In this document: one piece after another, positions 56,024-64,000 of the stretch
Layout: each line of letters begins with the position of its first letter
Numbering within the stretch: position 1 is the stretch's first letter
NCBI RefSeq assembly: GCF_000316605.1
Contig: NC_019683.1
Coordinates: 4,634,036 to 4,698,035 of the forward strand
Length of the DNA: 64,000 nucleotides
DNA from: [Leptolyngbya] sp. PCC 7376
GTDB lineage: Bacteria; Cyanobacteriota; Cyanobacteriia; Cyanobacteriales; MRBY01
Direction: 5' to 3'
Made by a program: the position numbers and the translations under genes
Notes under the pieces: generated by a model
What the model saw: the letters and a program-made list of their open reading frames with translations, nothing else
The model's database searches: none
What the model was told of the DNA's origin: nothing

Positions 56024-56733
56024 GTGCTCACTTGCCCTCAATGTCAGTCTCCCAGCACCATTAAATATGGTCACACCCATTCGGGAAAGCAGCGCTATCG
56101 TTGCCATGAATGTGGTCGCCAGTTTGTGGAACATCCTGCCCACCCTCCCATTGCAACTGACACTCGTCAATTGATTGACCGTCTCCTATTAGAACGTCTC
56201 TCTCTCGCTGGTATCACTCGTGCCACAGGGGTCTCTCTGCGCTGGCTACAGTACTATGTCAATGCCAAATTAGAGACTGTGCCTCACGAGTTACCTGTGA
56301 CTCAAAAAAAAGAGGGCAACTGACCATCGAAATGGATGAATTGTGGTCTTTTGTCGGTAGTAAAGGTGAGAAAGCATGGATTTGGCTGGCTCTTGACCGA
56401 GACACCCGAGAGGTGGTGGGATATGCCATCGGAGACCGTAGTCAAAAGACTGCGAAACAATTATGGGATTCTCTGCCTCCTGTGTATCGTCAGTGTGCGC
56501 TGGTCTACACCGATTATTGGGATGCCTATGGCTGTGTCTTACCGAGTAAACGTCATCGAGTTGTGGGCAAGGAGACTGGACAAACAAATCATATTGAGAG
56601 ATTCAACAACACTCTACGTCAGAGAACGTCCCGCTTAGTCCGTCAGGCACTTTCCTTCTCGAAGAAGTGGGAAAACCACATTGGAGCAGTGGTCTATTTT
56701 CTCAGACACTATAATCTCTCTCTTCAGTTATGA
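56024..56733 (+). CDS. ISc transposase (IS1 family), copy 1, two frames
   Basis: Frame one (56024-56323, GTG start) encodes a 99-residue InsA-like part: MLTCPQCQSPSTIKYGHTHS, RYRCHECGRQF (zinc finger) and a helix-turn-helix (SLAGITRATGVSLRWLQYYV). Frame two (56332-56733) encodes MDELWSFVGSKGEKAWIWLA, VYTDYWDAY, and NHIERFNNTLRQRTSRLVR, the IS1 DDE-type catalytic part. Joining at -1 in the run of eight A (56304-56311; zero-frame codons CAA AAA AAA GAG) gives ...KKRGQLTIEMDELWSF..., which fits the family. The element appears intact. Confidence 0.88.
56304..56311 (+). promoter_or_regulatory. A8 slippery site in ISc copy 1
   Basis: Eight A in the phase CAA AAA AAA GAG allow the -1 shift that joins the InsA-like and InsB-like frames, as A6C does in classical IS1. 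The same site is at 57223-57230 in copy 2. Confidence 0.75.
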
Positions 56734-56879
56734 CCATTACTTGTGCATCACTACCCCCTCAGATATTCCAAGGTGAGGAGTAACTGATTTTCCAGGGATA
56801 AAACACTGGGACGACCGGTTTTTTGCTTTGCTTTAGCTTCTGCTAGGACCTCTACCAGACGATTGAAGGTCTGAAGTTT

Positions 56880-57674
56880 GGTAGTGGTGCACTAGTAATG
56901 GTTGTGGAAGAATAGGGGCAAGATTAAACGTCAAGTCTCACCGTGCTCACTTGCCCTCAATGTCAGTCTCCCAGCACCATTAAATATGGTCACACCCATT
57001 CGGGAAAGCAGCGCTATCGTTGCCATGAATGTGGTCGCCAGTTTGTGGAACATCCTGCCCACCCTCCCATTGCAACTGACACTCGTCAATTGATTGACCG
57101 TCTCCTATTAGAACGTCTCTCTCTCGCTGGTATCACTCGTGCCACAGGGGTCTCTCTGCGCTGGCTACAGTACTATGTCAATGCCAAATTAGAGACTGTG
57201 CCTCACGAGTTACCTGTGACTCAAAAAAAAGAGGGCAACTGACCATCGAAATGGATGAATTGTGGTCTTTTGTCGGTAGTAAAGGTGAGAAAGCATGGAT
57301 TTGGCTGGCTCTTGACCGAGACACCCGAGAGGTGGTGGGATATGCCATCGGAGACCGTAGTCAAAAGACTGCGAAACAATTATGGGATTCTCTGCCTCCT
57401 GTGTATCGTCAGTGTGCGCTGGTCTACACCGATTATTGGGATGCCTATGGCTGTGTCTTACCGAGTAAACGTCATCGAGTTGTGGGCAAGGAGACTGGAC
57501 AAACAAATCATATTGAGAGATTCAACAACACTCTACGTCAGAGAACGTCCCGCTTAGTCCGTCAGGCACTTTCCTTCTCGAAGAAGTGGGAAAACCACAT
57601 TGGAGCAGTGGTCTATTTTCTCAGACACTATAATCTCTCTCTTCAGTTATGACCATTACTTGTGCATCACTACC
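56880..57674 (+). mobile_element. IS1-family element (ISc) copy 2, 795 bp
   Basis: Same ends and interior as copy 1, 919 bases downstream. Its left flank is TGAAGTTT and its right flank CCCTCAGA, so the flanks do not match each other; it arose within the tandem duplication and not as an independent simple insertion. Confidence 0.9.
56943..57652 (+). CDS. ISc transposase (IS1 family), copy 2, two frames
   Basis: Identical in both frames to copy 1 (frames 56943-57242 and 57251-57652), including the zinc finger, the helix-turn-helix, the catalytic VYTDYWDAY and the A8 slippery site at 57223-57230. Identity of the two copies means the duplication is recent relative to the divergence seen between the ISa copies. 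Confidence 0.88.
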
Positions 57675-58112
57675 CCCTCAGATATTCCAAGGTGAGGAGT
57701 AACTGATTTTCCAGGGATAAAACACTGGGACGACCGGTTTTTTGCTTTGCTTTAGCTTCTGCTAGGACCTCTACCAGACGATTGAAGGTCTGAAGTTTAA
57801 CTCCACAGGCTCTCCTGAATTGTTCTGGAGATAAATGTTGGAGCTGTTCGTAAGTTGGCATTTTTATCGCTATGACTCTGATACTTTCCTCTTTTTTACC
57901 TACTCTCACCCCTTTTGCAAGAGGTCAATTGATTCGAGGGTTGCTATCGCCTAATATTTTGCTTCTAGTGAAAAGCTTATAAGCGAGATTTTTGTGTTTT
58001 TCTACAGACAGCCAGATTTATGAAGTCTCGATGAAGATTCGCTATCGGGGAATTTTGCCCTTTTTTTCGCGGTACGATGAGCTGGACATATTTGACACGA
58101 TCTGTGAGTTTT

Positions 58113-58793
58113 ATGAAACTTTCCGGCACACAGCTTATCTTCTCCGGTTTGGGTGCAGTCACCCTTAGCTGTGGCATCTTGATGCCTGCCCATGCCTTAA
58201 CGTTGACAACATTCACTGACCAAGCTGAGTTTGAGGCGATCGCCACAGGACTAAGCCTCGAAACGTTTAATGACGCAACATTGAGTGACAGCAAAAATCA
58301 TACCCTCTCAGATTTTTCGATTAGTTCCAATATGACTTGGAGCCGCATTGTCGAAGGGAGTACTGCTGGAACAATTGATGACTCGGCTTTTTTCAGATTG
58401 CAATCCCGTAACCCTGACACCGCTGCAACTCTAAACTTTACGAATACCATCAATTCCTTGGGTTTTGACTGGAAAAATACTGACAATTCGGTTGATGTTT
58501 TAGAGCTGATTGTTGATGGGCAAGTATTTGAATTTGGTCAACCCAAACAAGGGGGCTTTTTTGGGGTCATTGCCACTGAAGGAAGCTTTGACAGTGTGCA
58601 ATTCTCTGATACTGAGGGTGGCGGCTTTTTGCAATACGGCAGCATCGATAATATCCGCTATGGCCAAGTCGATTTTTCTGATGATGACCCCCAGGCTGTA
58701 CCAACGCCTGCTGCGCTTCTCCCTAATTTGTCGCTGATCGGCCTAAATGTTCTTCGTCGCCGTCGTTCCCAAACAGAATCCCAATCCTCGTAA
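58113..58793 (+). CDS. exported PTPA/PEP-CTERM-like protein
   Basis: 226 residues from ATG 58113 (an earlier in-frame start at 58077 would put residues before the signal). Signal peptide MKLSGTQLIFSGLGAVTLSC-GILMPAHA is cut after A-H-A. The middle is a beta-rich domain (FEAIATGLSLETFNDATLSD, LGFDWKNTDNSVDVLELIVD) as in many PEP-CTERM proteins. The C terminus VPTPAALLPNLSLIGLNVLR-RRR has the V-P-T-P-A motif, a hydrophobic span and an Arg cluster, the PTPA-CTERM type sorting signal of cyanobacteria. Surface or extracellular delivery is likely; the role is unknown. Confidence 0.82.
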   Translation: MKLSGTQLIFSGLGAVTLSCGILMPAHALTLTTFTDQAEFEAIATGLSLETFNDATLSDSKNHTLSDFSISSNMTWSRIVEGSTAGTIDDSAFFRLQSRNPDTAATLNFTNTINSLGFDWKNTDNSVDVLELIVDGQVFEFGQPKQGGFFGVIATEGSFDSVQFSDTEGGGFLQYGSIDNIRYGQVDFSDDDPQAVPTPAALLPNLSLIGLNVLRRRRSQTESQSS

Positions 58794-58898
58794 CGAACTA
58801 TCTCTCACCTAAGTATTGCGCCAAAACTCGCTTTCCATCGCGAATCTTTTCCGATACATTGCATCTAGCGTTCTGTTTTCATGTGGGAGCTACGGTAG

Positions 58899-61382
58899 TT
58901 GCAACAGTCTGAACATCCCAAGAAGAATCAAGCAACTTGGTTCGAGCCTTTTTTTCTGATTCTGCTGTGGTGTGGCATCAATCTTGGTGATCGCCTCTGG
59001 CTTAGTGCAGATCAAGGGATGCCGGGATGGGACCAAGCGAACCATTTGACGGGCAGTTTAAATTATTTGGCAGAGATTTTTCAGTTTTCGGGCTGGGAAA
59101 ATTTCTGGCAGGTTTCGAATAAATTTCCGCCACTGACCTATCTTCTTGCGGTGCCGTTTCAGTTGATTTTCGGTAAAGGAAGCGACCAAGCACTAATGGT
59201 CAATTTCTTATTTAGCGCGGTCATCATTTGGACAACCTATAGCATCGGTAAACGTTTATTTAATCCTGTGGTGGGACGCTGGGCTACGGCGATCGCCCTA
59301 CTGATGCCTCGGTTTGTGTTTTATCGCCTGCATTTCATCCTAGATATTGCCCTCACCAGCATCACAGTGTTGTGTTTTGCTTGTCTCACGCATTGGTACT
59401 TTTCAGAGAAGCGCCGTGAACAATGGTTATGGATAGTGTGGTTTGGGTGTTGTCTCGGGCTGGCTCTCCTCACGAAACAAACCTGCATGTTCTTTTTATT
59501 TGTGCCACTGTTATGGTCAGCTGGCACAAGCATTTGGCGGTTGCAATGGGAACGTATTTTGCAACTGCTTGCCAGTGCCTTGATCTCTTTCTTATTTTGG
59601 GGTGGCTGGTATCGCACCAATTTTATTTATCTCTTTGGCACCTACGAAGCTTCAAACCTTACCCCTGCCGCCAATGAAGGAGACCCGGCTTTAAATACGA
59701 TTCAGGCGTGGATTTATTACTGGATGGATTTGCCGCGATCGGTGTCTTGGTTGCTACTGATTGTGCCGATTGTGGGGTTATGTCTGCATTGGGGCAAACG
59801 TTTTCCGCGGCGCAAAGATGTTTATGAGTTGCCGGAAAAGGAAAGTTTTATCTGGCTTGGGGTGTACTTTGGCGGCGCTTATCTGATGTTTTCTGCGCTT
59901 TACAACAAAGACCCGCGCTATATCATGCCCTATTTACCGATTGTTGCGATTTTTCTGGCCTATTGTCTAACTCAATGGCGAGGACGTTGGCATGCGATAC
60001 GATGGCTTACCTTCCTCGTGGCGGTGGTGTTAGCAGTGGGTCGGCTATTTCCGTTGCCAGTACTGGGCAAGGTTATGCCGCCGCAATATGCAGTGGATAC
60101 AAATAATTATCCCCATGCTGAGGTGATTGAAAGTGTCATTCGGAAAAATCGCTATCTACGCAGCAATATCGGTGTGATTCCGAGTTCATTTTGGTTGAAT
60201 CACAATAATATTAATCATTTTGGTGCCTTACGGAAGTTTCAAGTGTATGGTCGAGAGCTTGGCGATCGCCCGGAATATGTGGCGCAGGACAAAATTGGCT
60301 TTGATTGGCTCCTCACGAAAACGGGAGACAATGCGAATGCAAAAGAACCTCAATTGGCTTTAGCAGCAGAGCTGCCCCAAGACCCAGATTTTTATGTGCA
60401 GAATAGTTGGGATTTACCAGACCAAACAGAATTAACACTTTACCAACGGCAGCAACCGCTTGTGAATGTCGCCCATTTTGATGGCGTGACCCAGCCGCTG
60501 CAATTGGATCGAGTGCAGGTGCCAGAGGAGGCGATCGCCGGACAGCCGATTCCGATTACCTATAGTTGGTCGGGGAACTGGCGCGATCTACAGAATGGCA
60601 TTGTGCTTTTGACTTGGAGCGATGGTCAACAGTTTTGGATCCATGACCATGCCATTGGTTTTGGGATGCTCTACGATGGACGACTTGCTTCTGCAGAACG
60701 CAATGATCGCTTTAGCGTGATTGAAACAACAGCGATGTTGGCACCCGCAGATTTCCCGGCAGGAACCTATCAATTGCAAGCGCTTTATCTCGATCCGAGT
60801 ACTGGCCAAGCGCGTCCCATCGACCAGAGACAGGTAGCGACAGCCGTCACGATCCAAGCTGCCCCTGCTGATACAACCCTCACGCCATTGCAATTAGTGG
60901 AGCTCGATTGGCTCTCTCAAGAGCGGGCGATCGCCCCTCAACTAGGCGTTGGTATTGAAGGCTTAGATCCGCTTTTTGCCCATGTTGCCCGCCTGAATCA
61001 ATACGATCCAGAACAAGACTATCTCCGCCAAGTAGAGCAAAGTTTAAAGTTCCGGCTAAGCAAAGCAAAGGTGACAGATTCGCCCCAGATTAAAGATTGG
61101 TACTACGCCAAAATCCTTGCCCATGCTCTTCAGGAGGATGCGCCCAGCACCCTTGCCACTCTCGAACAACTGCGAGATATAGACCCTGATAACCCTTTTA
61201 TCCATGCCTATATTGCTTTTGTTCACCTTTATATGTTTCAACCGAAACAAGCAGAAATCGCGGTGCAACCTGCTTTAAATGCATCGCCAGATATTCCTGA
61301 ATTTCAGGCGATCGCCGGAATTTCAGCCTTACTACAAGGTCATCTCTTTAAAGCATGGCCCATTCTAAAACCTCTGCTTTAA
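58899..61382 (+). CDS. GT39/ArnT-like membrane glycosyltransferase with a C-terminal helical repeat region
   Basis: 827 residues from TTG 58899, with GGGAG 9 bases upstream; the next in-frame Met is 40 residues in and after the first membrane span. About ten membrane spans cover 17-400. The first loop has the acidic DQGMPGWDQANHL expected of GT-C enzymes that use polyprenyl-phosphate sugars, and GLALLTKQTCMFFLFVPLLW is a typical middle section. A soluble part from about 400 includes a beta-sandwich-like region (VQVPEEAIAGQPIPITYSWS) and a TPR-like end (ATLEQLRDIDPDNPFIHAYI). Sugar and acceptor are unknown. Confidence 0.8.
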   Translation: MQQSEHPKKNQATWFEPFFLILLWCGINLGDRLWLSADQGMPGWDQANHLTGSLNYLAEIFQFSGWENFWQVSNKFPPLTYLLAVPFQLIFGKGSDQALMVNFLFSAVIIWTTYSIGKRLFNPVVGRWATAIALLMPRFVFYRLHFILDIALTSITVLCFACLTHWYFSEKRREQWLWIVWFGCCLGLALLTKQTCMFFLFVPLLWSAGTSIWRLQWERILQLLASALISFLFWGGWYRTNFIYLFGTYEASNLTPAANEGDPALNTIQAWIYYWMDLPRSVSWLLLIVPIVGLCLHWGKRFPRRKDVYELPEKESFIWLGVYFGGAYLMFSALYNKDPRYIMPYLPIVAIFLAYCLTQWRGRWHAIRWLTFLVAVVLAVGRLFPLPVLGKVMPPQYAVDTNNYPHAEVIESVIRKNRYLRSNIGVIPSSFWLNHNNINHFGALRKFQVYGRELGDRPEYVAQDKIGFDWLLTKTGDNANAKEPQLALAAELPQDPDFYVQNSWDLPDQTELTLYQRQQPLVNVAHFDGVTQPLQLDRVQVPEEAIAGQPIPITYSWSGNWRDLQNGIVLLTWSDGQQFWIHDHAIGFGMLYDGRLASAERNDRFSVIETTAMLAPADFPAGTYQLQALYLDPSTGQARPIDQRQVATAVTIQAAPADTTLTPLQLVELDWLSQERAIAPQLGVGIEGLDPLFAHVARLNQYDPEQDYLRQVEQSLKFRLSKAKVTDSPQIKDWYYAKILAHALQEDAPSTLATLEQLRDIDPDNPFIHAYIAFVHLYMFQPKQAEIAVQPALNASPDIPEFQAIAGISALLQGHLFKAWPILKPLL

Positions 61383-61474
61383 AAGAAGACAGTCAGCTTC
61401 TGCCTTCAGAAAAGCATGTCTCCCAGACTATTGTGATAACTTGAATGAAACTCTGGTCTTTTAAGGACAAATTC

Positions 61475-62062
61475 ATGGTGGTACAAGTTGGACAACTCGC
61501 ACCTGATTTCACTGCGACAGCGGTGTTCGAGGAAGAATTTAAAACAATTAAACTCTCTGACTATCGCGGCCAGTACGTTGTGATATTTTTCTATCCCCTT
61601 GATTTCACCTTTGTTTGTCCTACAGAAGTTGCCGCCTTTAGCGATCGCCATAGTGAATTTGCTGACCTAAATGCAGAGATTTTAGGCGTGTCCGTCGATA
61701 GTGAATTTGCCCACCTCGCTTGGATCCAAACCCCTCGCAAAGATGGCGGTGTTGGCGACTTAGCTTTTCCCCTAGTGTCCGATCTCAGCAAAACTATTAG
61801 TGCCGAGTATGGTGTTCTCGAAACAGAGGCAGGCATTGCCCTAAGAGGTCTATTTATCATTGATAGCGAAGGTGTCGTCCAACATATCACCGTTAACAAT
61901 TTTTCATTTGGACGGAGTATCGATGAAACCCTGCGAATTTTAAAGGCTATTCAGCATGTTCAGACTCATAGTGATGAAGTTTGTCCCGTCGATTGGCAGG
62001 AAGGCGACCAAACGATGATCCCTGAACCCAAGGCTGCAAAAGCTTATTTCTCAACACTTTAA
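61475..62062 (+). CDS. 2-Cys peroxiredoxin (AhpC/TSA family)
   Basis: 195 residues from ATG 61475, preceded by AAGGA; an upstream ATG at 61445 would add 10 atypical residues. Peroxidatic Cys48 is in [14 protein letters not shown] and the resolving Cys170 in [12 protein letters not shown], the typical 2-Cys pattern. The intact catalytic Thr and Pro ([10 protein letters not shown]) are present. It reduces hydrogen and alkyl peroxides with thioredoxin as usual donor in cyanobacteria. The C terminus ([13 protein letters not shown]) keeps the Tyr-Phe of the sensitive form. Confidence 0.93.
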   Translation: MVVQVGQLAPDFTATAVFEEEFKTIKLSDYRGQYVVIFFYPLDFTFVCPTEVAAFSDRHSEFADLNAEILGVSVDSEFAHLAWIQTPRKDGGVGDLAFPLVSDLSKTISAEYGVLETEAGIALRGLFIIDSEGVVQHITVNNFSFGRSIDETLRILKAIQHVQTHSDEVCPVDWQEGDQTMIPEPKAAKAYFSTL

Positions 62063-62256
62063 GCCATTTATTGGTGTTTGATCTTAGCTTTCGTTGTGAG
62101 CTTGTCATCAAAATAGAGGTGAGAATTTGATTGGCTCAAGATGGTGAGGCATTTGGGATAGCCGTCATGACGTTAAGGCTTTTTGAGCGGGAAAAGTTCT
62201 CAAGATCATCTACACTAATGCCCAAAGGTCTTTTCCGGTAACAATTTCTTTGCTTA

Positions 62257-63549
62257 ATGTCTGATTCCCTGCCTAATGATACTGTCCTCAGTTTTGGCGA
62301 ATCCCATGATGACTGGGAGGCGATCGCTGGCTGTGAACTATTTCAAGGTGTCCAACCCGTCTTACTGAAAGATCTCTTGCAGAGATGTTCGATCCAATCT
62401 TTCCCCGCAGGATCCACTCTCACTGAGCCAGGACAGGAGAACCATACCCTATATATTTTGCTTGGCGGCCATTTGATGGTGTACCTCGCTGAGACTGAAG
62501 ATGCTGTTTTAAACCCAGAGATGGGCTTTCAAATTCCTGTTGGTGAATGTATCGGCGAAATGTCGATTATCGAAAATAAACCTGTTTCAGCCTATGTTGT
62601 TGCTGCAACAGAATGTCGTTTGTTAAGCATCCCCGAAAGTTTATTTTGGGATGAACTAATGTCTTGGCCAGAGGTGGTCAAAAGTATGTTGACAGGCTTG
62701 TCTAGTCGGATGCGCCGTCTCGATAAAGTGGCGATTAAAACCCTTGAGGAGCGGCTGCGATTTGAGCAGATCGAACGAGATCTCAAAGCTGCTGCGCAAA
62801 TTCAATCCAATATTTTGCCCCAAGAAAAACCCCTATTAGCTCAGTATCATCAGGTTGATGTGGCAGCAAGTATTGAACCTGCACGGGAAGTTGGTGGAGA
62901 CTTTTTCGATACTTTTCCCATTGATGAACATACCGTCGGCTTAGCAATTGGTGATGTCTCGGGTAAAGGGATTCCGGCAGCTCTATTTATGATTCGTGCG
63001 GTCACCATTTTGCGGGCAAGTATTGCGCGGCTGAATATTCAAGATGAAAATCTCGCTTCTATTTTTTCGGCAGTTAATCGTCAATTATGTGAGAGCAATC
63101 CGAATTGTTTGTTTGTAACAATTTTTCTCGGCACTCTAGATGTGCGCACAGGCAAATTGACTTATGTGCATGGCGGCCATAATCGTCCTTTTCTGAAACG
63201 GGTGAACGAAGGTTCTGCTATGATTCCGATTCCTGATGGAATGTTGTTGGGGATTTTTGCGGAGGCAGAATATAAACTGGCGGAATTAACGTTGGGGAAA
63301 GGTGATTTGCTTGTGATGTATACCGATGGAGTTACAGAAGCGCGTGATCGCGATGGGCAATTCTTTATGGAAGAGCGAGTCACAAGTATCTTAGATCAGC
63401 TCCCCGCCACTATTTCATCCACTGATATCGTCAGTGTTCTGGGCAACCGAGTGAAAAATTTTACAGAGCAAATGCCGCAATCGGATGACATCACAATTAT
63501 GACCTTGCGCTATAAGGGGGAGCCGCCAGAAGTTTCAACAAGAGATTAG
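62257..63549 (+). CDS. cNMP-domain and PP2C (SpoIIE/RsbU-type) phosphatase
   Basis: 430 residues. Residues about 25-145 are a cyclic-nucleotide-binding fold (ELFQGVQPVLLKDLLQRCSI, GECIGEMSIIENKPVSAYVV) whose cassette lacks the canonical Arg. A coiled linker (KTLEERLRFEQIERDLKAAA-QIQSNILPQEKP) leads to the SpoIIE/PP2C domain: AREVGGDFFDTFPI, AIGDVSGKGIPAALFM, LVMYTDGVTEARDRDGQFF and QSDDITIMTLRY, which hold the metal-binding Asp residues. It should dephosphorylate an anti-sigma-factor antagonist type protein; no such partner gene is adjacent. Confidence 0.92.
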   Translation: MSDSLPNDTVLSFGESHDDWEAIAGCELFQGVQPVLLKDLLQRCSIQSFPAGSTLTEPGQENHTLYILLGGHLMVYLAETEDAVLNPEMGFQIPVGECIGEMSIIENKPVSAYVVAATECRLLSIPESLFWDELMSWPEVVKSMLTGLSSRMRRLDKVAIKTLEERLRFEQIERDLKAAAQIQSNILPQEKPLLAQYHQVDVAASIEPAREVGGDFFDTFPIDEHTVGLAIGDVSGKGIPAALFMIRAVTILRASIARLNIQDENLASIFSAVNRQLCESNPNCLFVTIFLGTLDVRTGKLTYVHGGHNRPFLKRVNEGSAMIPIPDGMLLGIFAEAEYKLAELTLGKGDLLVMYTDGVTEARDRDGQFFMEERVTSILDQLPATISSTDIVSVLGNRVKNFTEQMPQSDDITIMTLRYKGEPPEVSTRD

Positions 63550-63619
63550 ATGAAGCCGTTGTGTTGCTGAGCGCAAAGACAGGGTAGAGTGTTCTGGGTA
63601 GATTTGCGGGATTTTGGGT

Positions 63620-64000
63620 ATGCAACAAGGTGATTTGATTGAACTGACGATTCATGACCTTAATACTCAAGGTGCTGGGGTGGGTCGTCATGGCCAGCAG
63701 GTTGTGTTTGTGCCGAATACTGTGCCGGGCGATCGCCTCGAAGTCCGGATTACTCGTCTCAAACGTCAGTATGCCATCGGTAAACTCCAACGCATTATTG
63801 AGTCATCAGGCGATCGCCGTCGCCCTCCCTGTATTGTTGCTGACAAATGTGGCGGCTGCCAATGGTTGCAGGTTAACGAGGCTCTTCAGCATGACATTAA
63901 AGCCAAAGAAGTTGCCCAAGCTTTACAGCGAATTGGTGGTTTCTCTGAACTGGAAATCGAACCAATTCTGTATGGTGAAGCAGGTTTAGGGTATCGCAAT
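63620..64000 (+). CDS. rlmD: 23S rRNA (uracil-C5)-methyltransferase, RlmD/RumA type, N-terminal part
   Basis: 127 codons are in the window; the gene runs off the right edge. An N-terminal TRAM domain (MQQGDLIELTIHDLNTQGAG-VGRHGQQVVFVPNTVPGDRL) is followed by Cys residues for an iron-sulfur cluster (PPCIVADKCGGCQWLQVNEA), the C-x5-C-G-G-C pattern of RlmD/RlmC-type enzymes. The SAM-binding domain lies outside the window, so the exact target uridine is unproven. Confidence 0.85.
   Translation, partial: MQQGDLIELTIHDLNTQGAGVGRHGQQVVFVPNTVPGDRLEVRITRLKRQYAIGKLQRIIESSGDRRRPPCIVADKCGGCQWLQVNEALQHDIKAKEVAQALQRIGGFSELEIEPILYGEAGLGYRN

Larger units (their letters stand above)
55961..56755 (+). mobile_element. 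IS1-family element (ISc) copy 1, 795 bp
   Basis: The 22-base ends GGTAGTGGTGCACTAGTAATGG and CCATTACTTGTGCATCACTACC (given here as two separate strings) are inverted repeats with two mismatches. The 8-base duplication CCCTCAGA is present at 55953-55960 and 56756-56763. It interrupts the ISa transposase between YLRE and YRTYF. Confidence 0.9.
55961..57798. repeat. exact tandem duplication, two units of 919 bp
   Basis: Unit 1 is 55961-56879 and unit 2 is 56880-57798. Each holds a whole ISc element plus 124 bases of ISa (from CCCTCAGA to CTGAAGTTT). The two units look identical wherever compared, including both transposase frames. TGAAGTTT precedes copy 2 and also ends unit 2, so the duplication endpoint coincides exactly with the IS end. 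Confidence 0.92.
53628..57861 (-). pseudogene. ISa transposase (DDE_Tnp_4 type), split by nested insertions
   Basis: The gene starts at ATG 57861 (MPTYEQLQHLSPEQFRRACG) and ends at TAA 53628-53630. In order its pieces read: ...QLLLTLEYLRE | YRTYFPIAQSWGIHESTVCR-MVQKTE | NKLIKETDCHLPSMKQLHGS ... VVVMDATEQAIEKP, then after a one-base frame change KKQRLYYSGKKKHHSLKAQI ... CLADAGYQGLHKRH ... RRWGLR | LIAGLYNFEL. An N-terminal HTH_Tnp_4-like region and DDE_Tnp_4 catalytic region are recognisable, as in the ISL2-like part of the IS5 family. Three insertion points plus a frameshift near 54945-54960 (the CCCCAAAAAA run) make it inactive. Confidence 0.85.
53610..57928 (-). mobile_element. IS5-like element (ISa), about 0.9 kb, carrying four nested insertions
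   Basis: Bounded by TTGACCTCTTGCAAAAGG at 53610-53627 and its complement ending at 57928. Read without the inserts, the interior is one continuous transposase gene on the minus strand (pieces at 57799-57861, 56756-56879/57675-57798, 55881-55960, 54572-55079 and 53628-53674). Subtracting ISb, the IS1-like element and the duplicated second IS1-family element leaves about 898 bases. No matching target duplication is evident at the outer ends. Confidence 0.85.

Noticed and set aside
56880-57674. Second ISc copy as an independent transposition event
   Set aside because: Its left and right flanks differ and the following 124 bases are repeated too, so it belongs to a tandem duplication.

Overview
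The window looks like a chromosomal segment of a cyanobacterium. The palindrome GCGATCGC (HIP1) recurs throughout most genes, base composition is moderate, and several families are typical of cyanobacteria: a CcmP carboxysome shell protein, DUF1815, DUF1818, DUF3598, an ABA4-like protein, DUF928, CHASE2 kinases and a PTPA/PEP-CTERM protein. Genus cannot be fixed from sequence alone; a unicellular or thin-filament marine/euryhaline lineage is only a guess. No rRNA, tRNA or CRISPR array was seen. Assignments rest on recognised motifs and overall protein resemblance, with no database search.

Layout. 0-2.5 kb: end of a DUF547 lipoprotein gene and a two-domain GT2/membrane glycosyltransferase. 3.0-5.24 kb: an insertion-sequence graveyard (an IS630 element inside the end of an IS5-like element, a scrap of a CHAT gene, a chimeric transposase), followed by a MntA/HepT-type toxin-antitoxin pair whose toxin is frameshifted. 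6-17.7 kb: housekeeping genes (malQ, pyrB, ribosomal L25, purA, dapB, nadD-like, pgsA) with hypothetical genes, an FkbM methyltransferase that looks acquired, and an O-antigen-ligase-like protein. 18-21.8 kb: a P-loop ATPase gene followed by a very unusual effector-like N domain/TPR/glycosyltransferase fusion. 22-26 kb: Uma2 nuclease-fold protein and carB. 26.4-34 kb: a three-gene cluster coding a triple-TIR/WD40 membrane protein, a cNMP-domain SLC13-type permease and a membrane-anchored ABC_sub_bind protein. 34-42 kb: argH, ABA4-like, DUF1815, cdsA, DUF3598, MBL hydrolase, aroC and a secreted hypothetical. 42-49 kb: murQ, CHASE2 histidine kinase, DUF928 with an expanded repeat, and a TPR-CHAT protease-like protein, all on the minus strand. 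49-53.6 kb: LCP glycopolymer transferase, small membrane protein, pentapeptide-repeat protein, CcmP and a LOG-like protein. 53.6-57.9 kb: a 4.3-kb nest of insertion sequences, all inside one 0.9-kb IS5-like element, including an exact 919-bp tandem duplication. 58-64 kb: PTPA-CTERM protein, GT39-like membrane protein, 2-Cys peroxiredoxin, cNMP/PP2C phosphatase and the start of an RlmD-type rRNA methyltransferase.

The best candidates for undescribed biology are the ATPase plus TPR-glycosyltransferase pair (18.0-21.8 kb) and the triple-TIR/WD40, sensor-permease and binding-protein cluster (26.4-34.0 kb). Both have the architecture of regulated conflict or signalling systems, but their functions here are inference. 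The CHASE2-DUF928-CHAT group is a recurring cyanobacterial association as I recall it. The IS nest gives a clear insertion order and exact target-site duplications.
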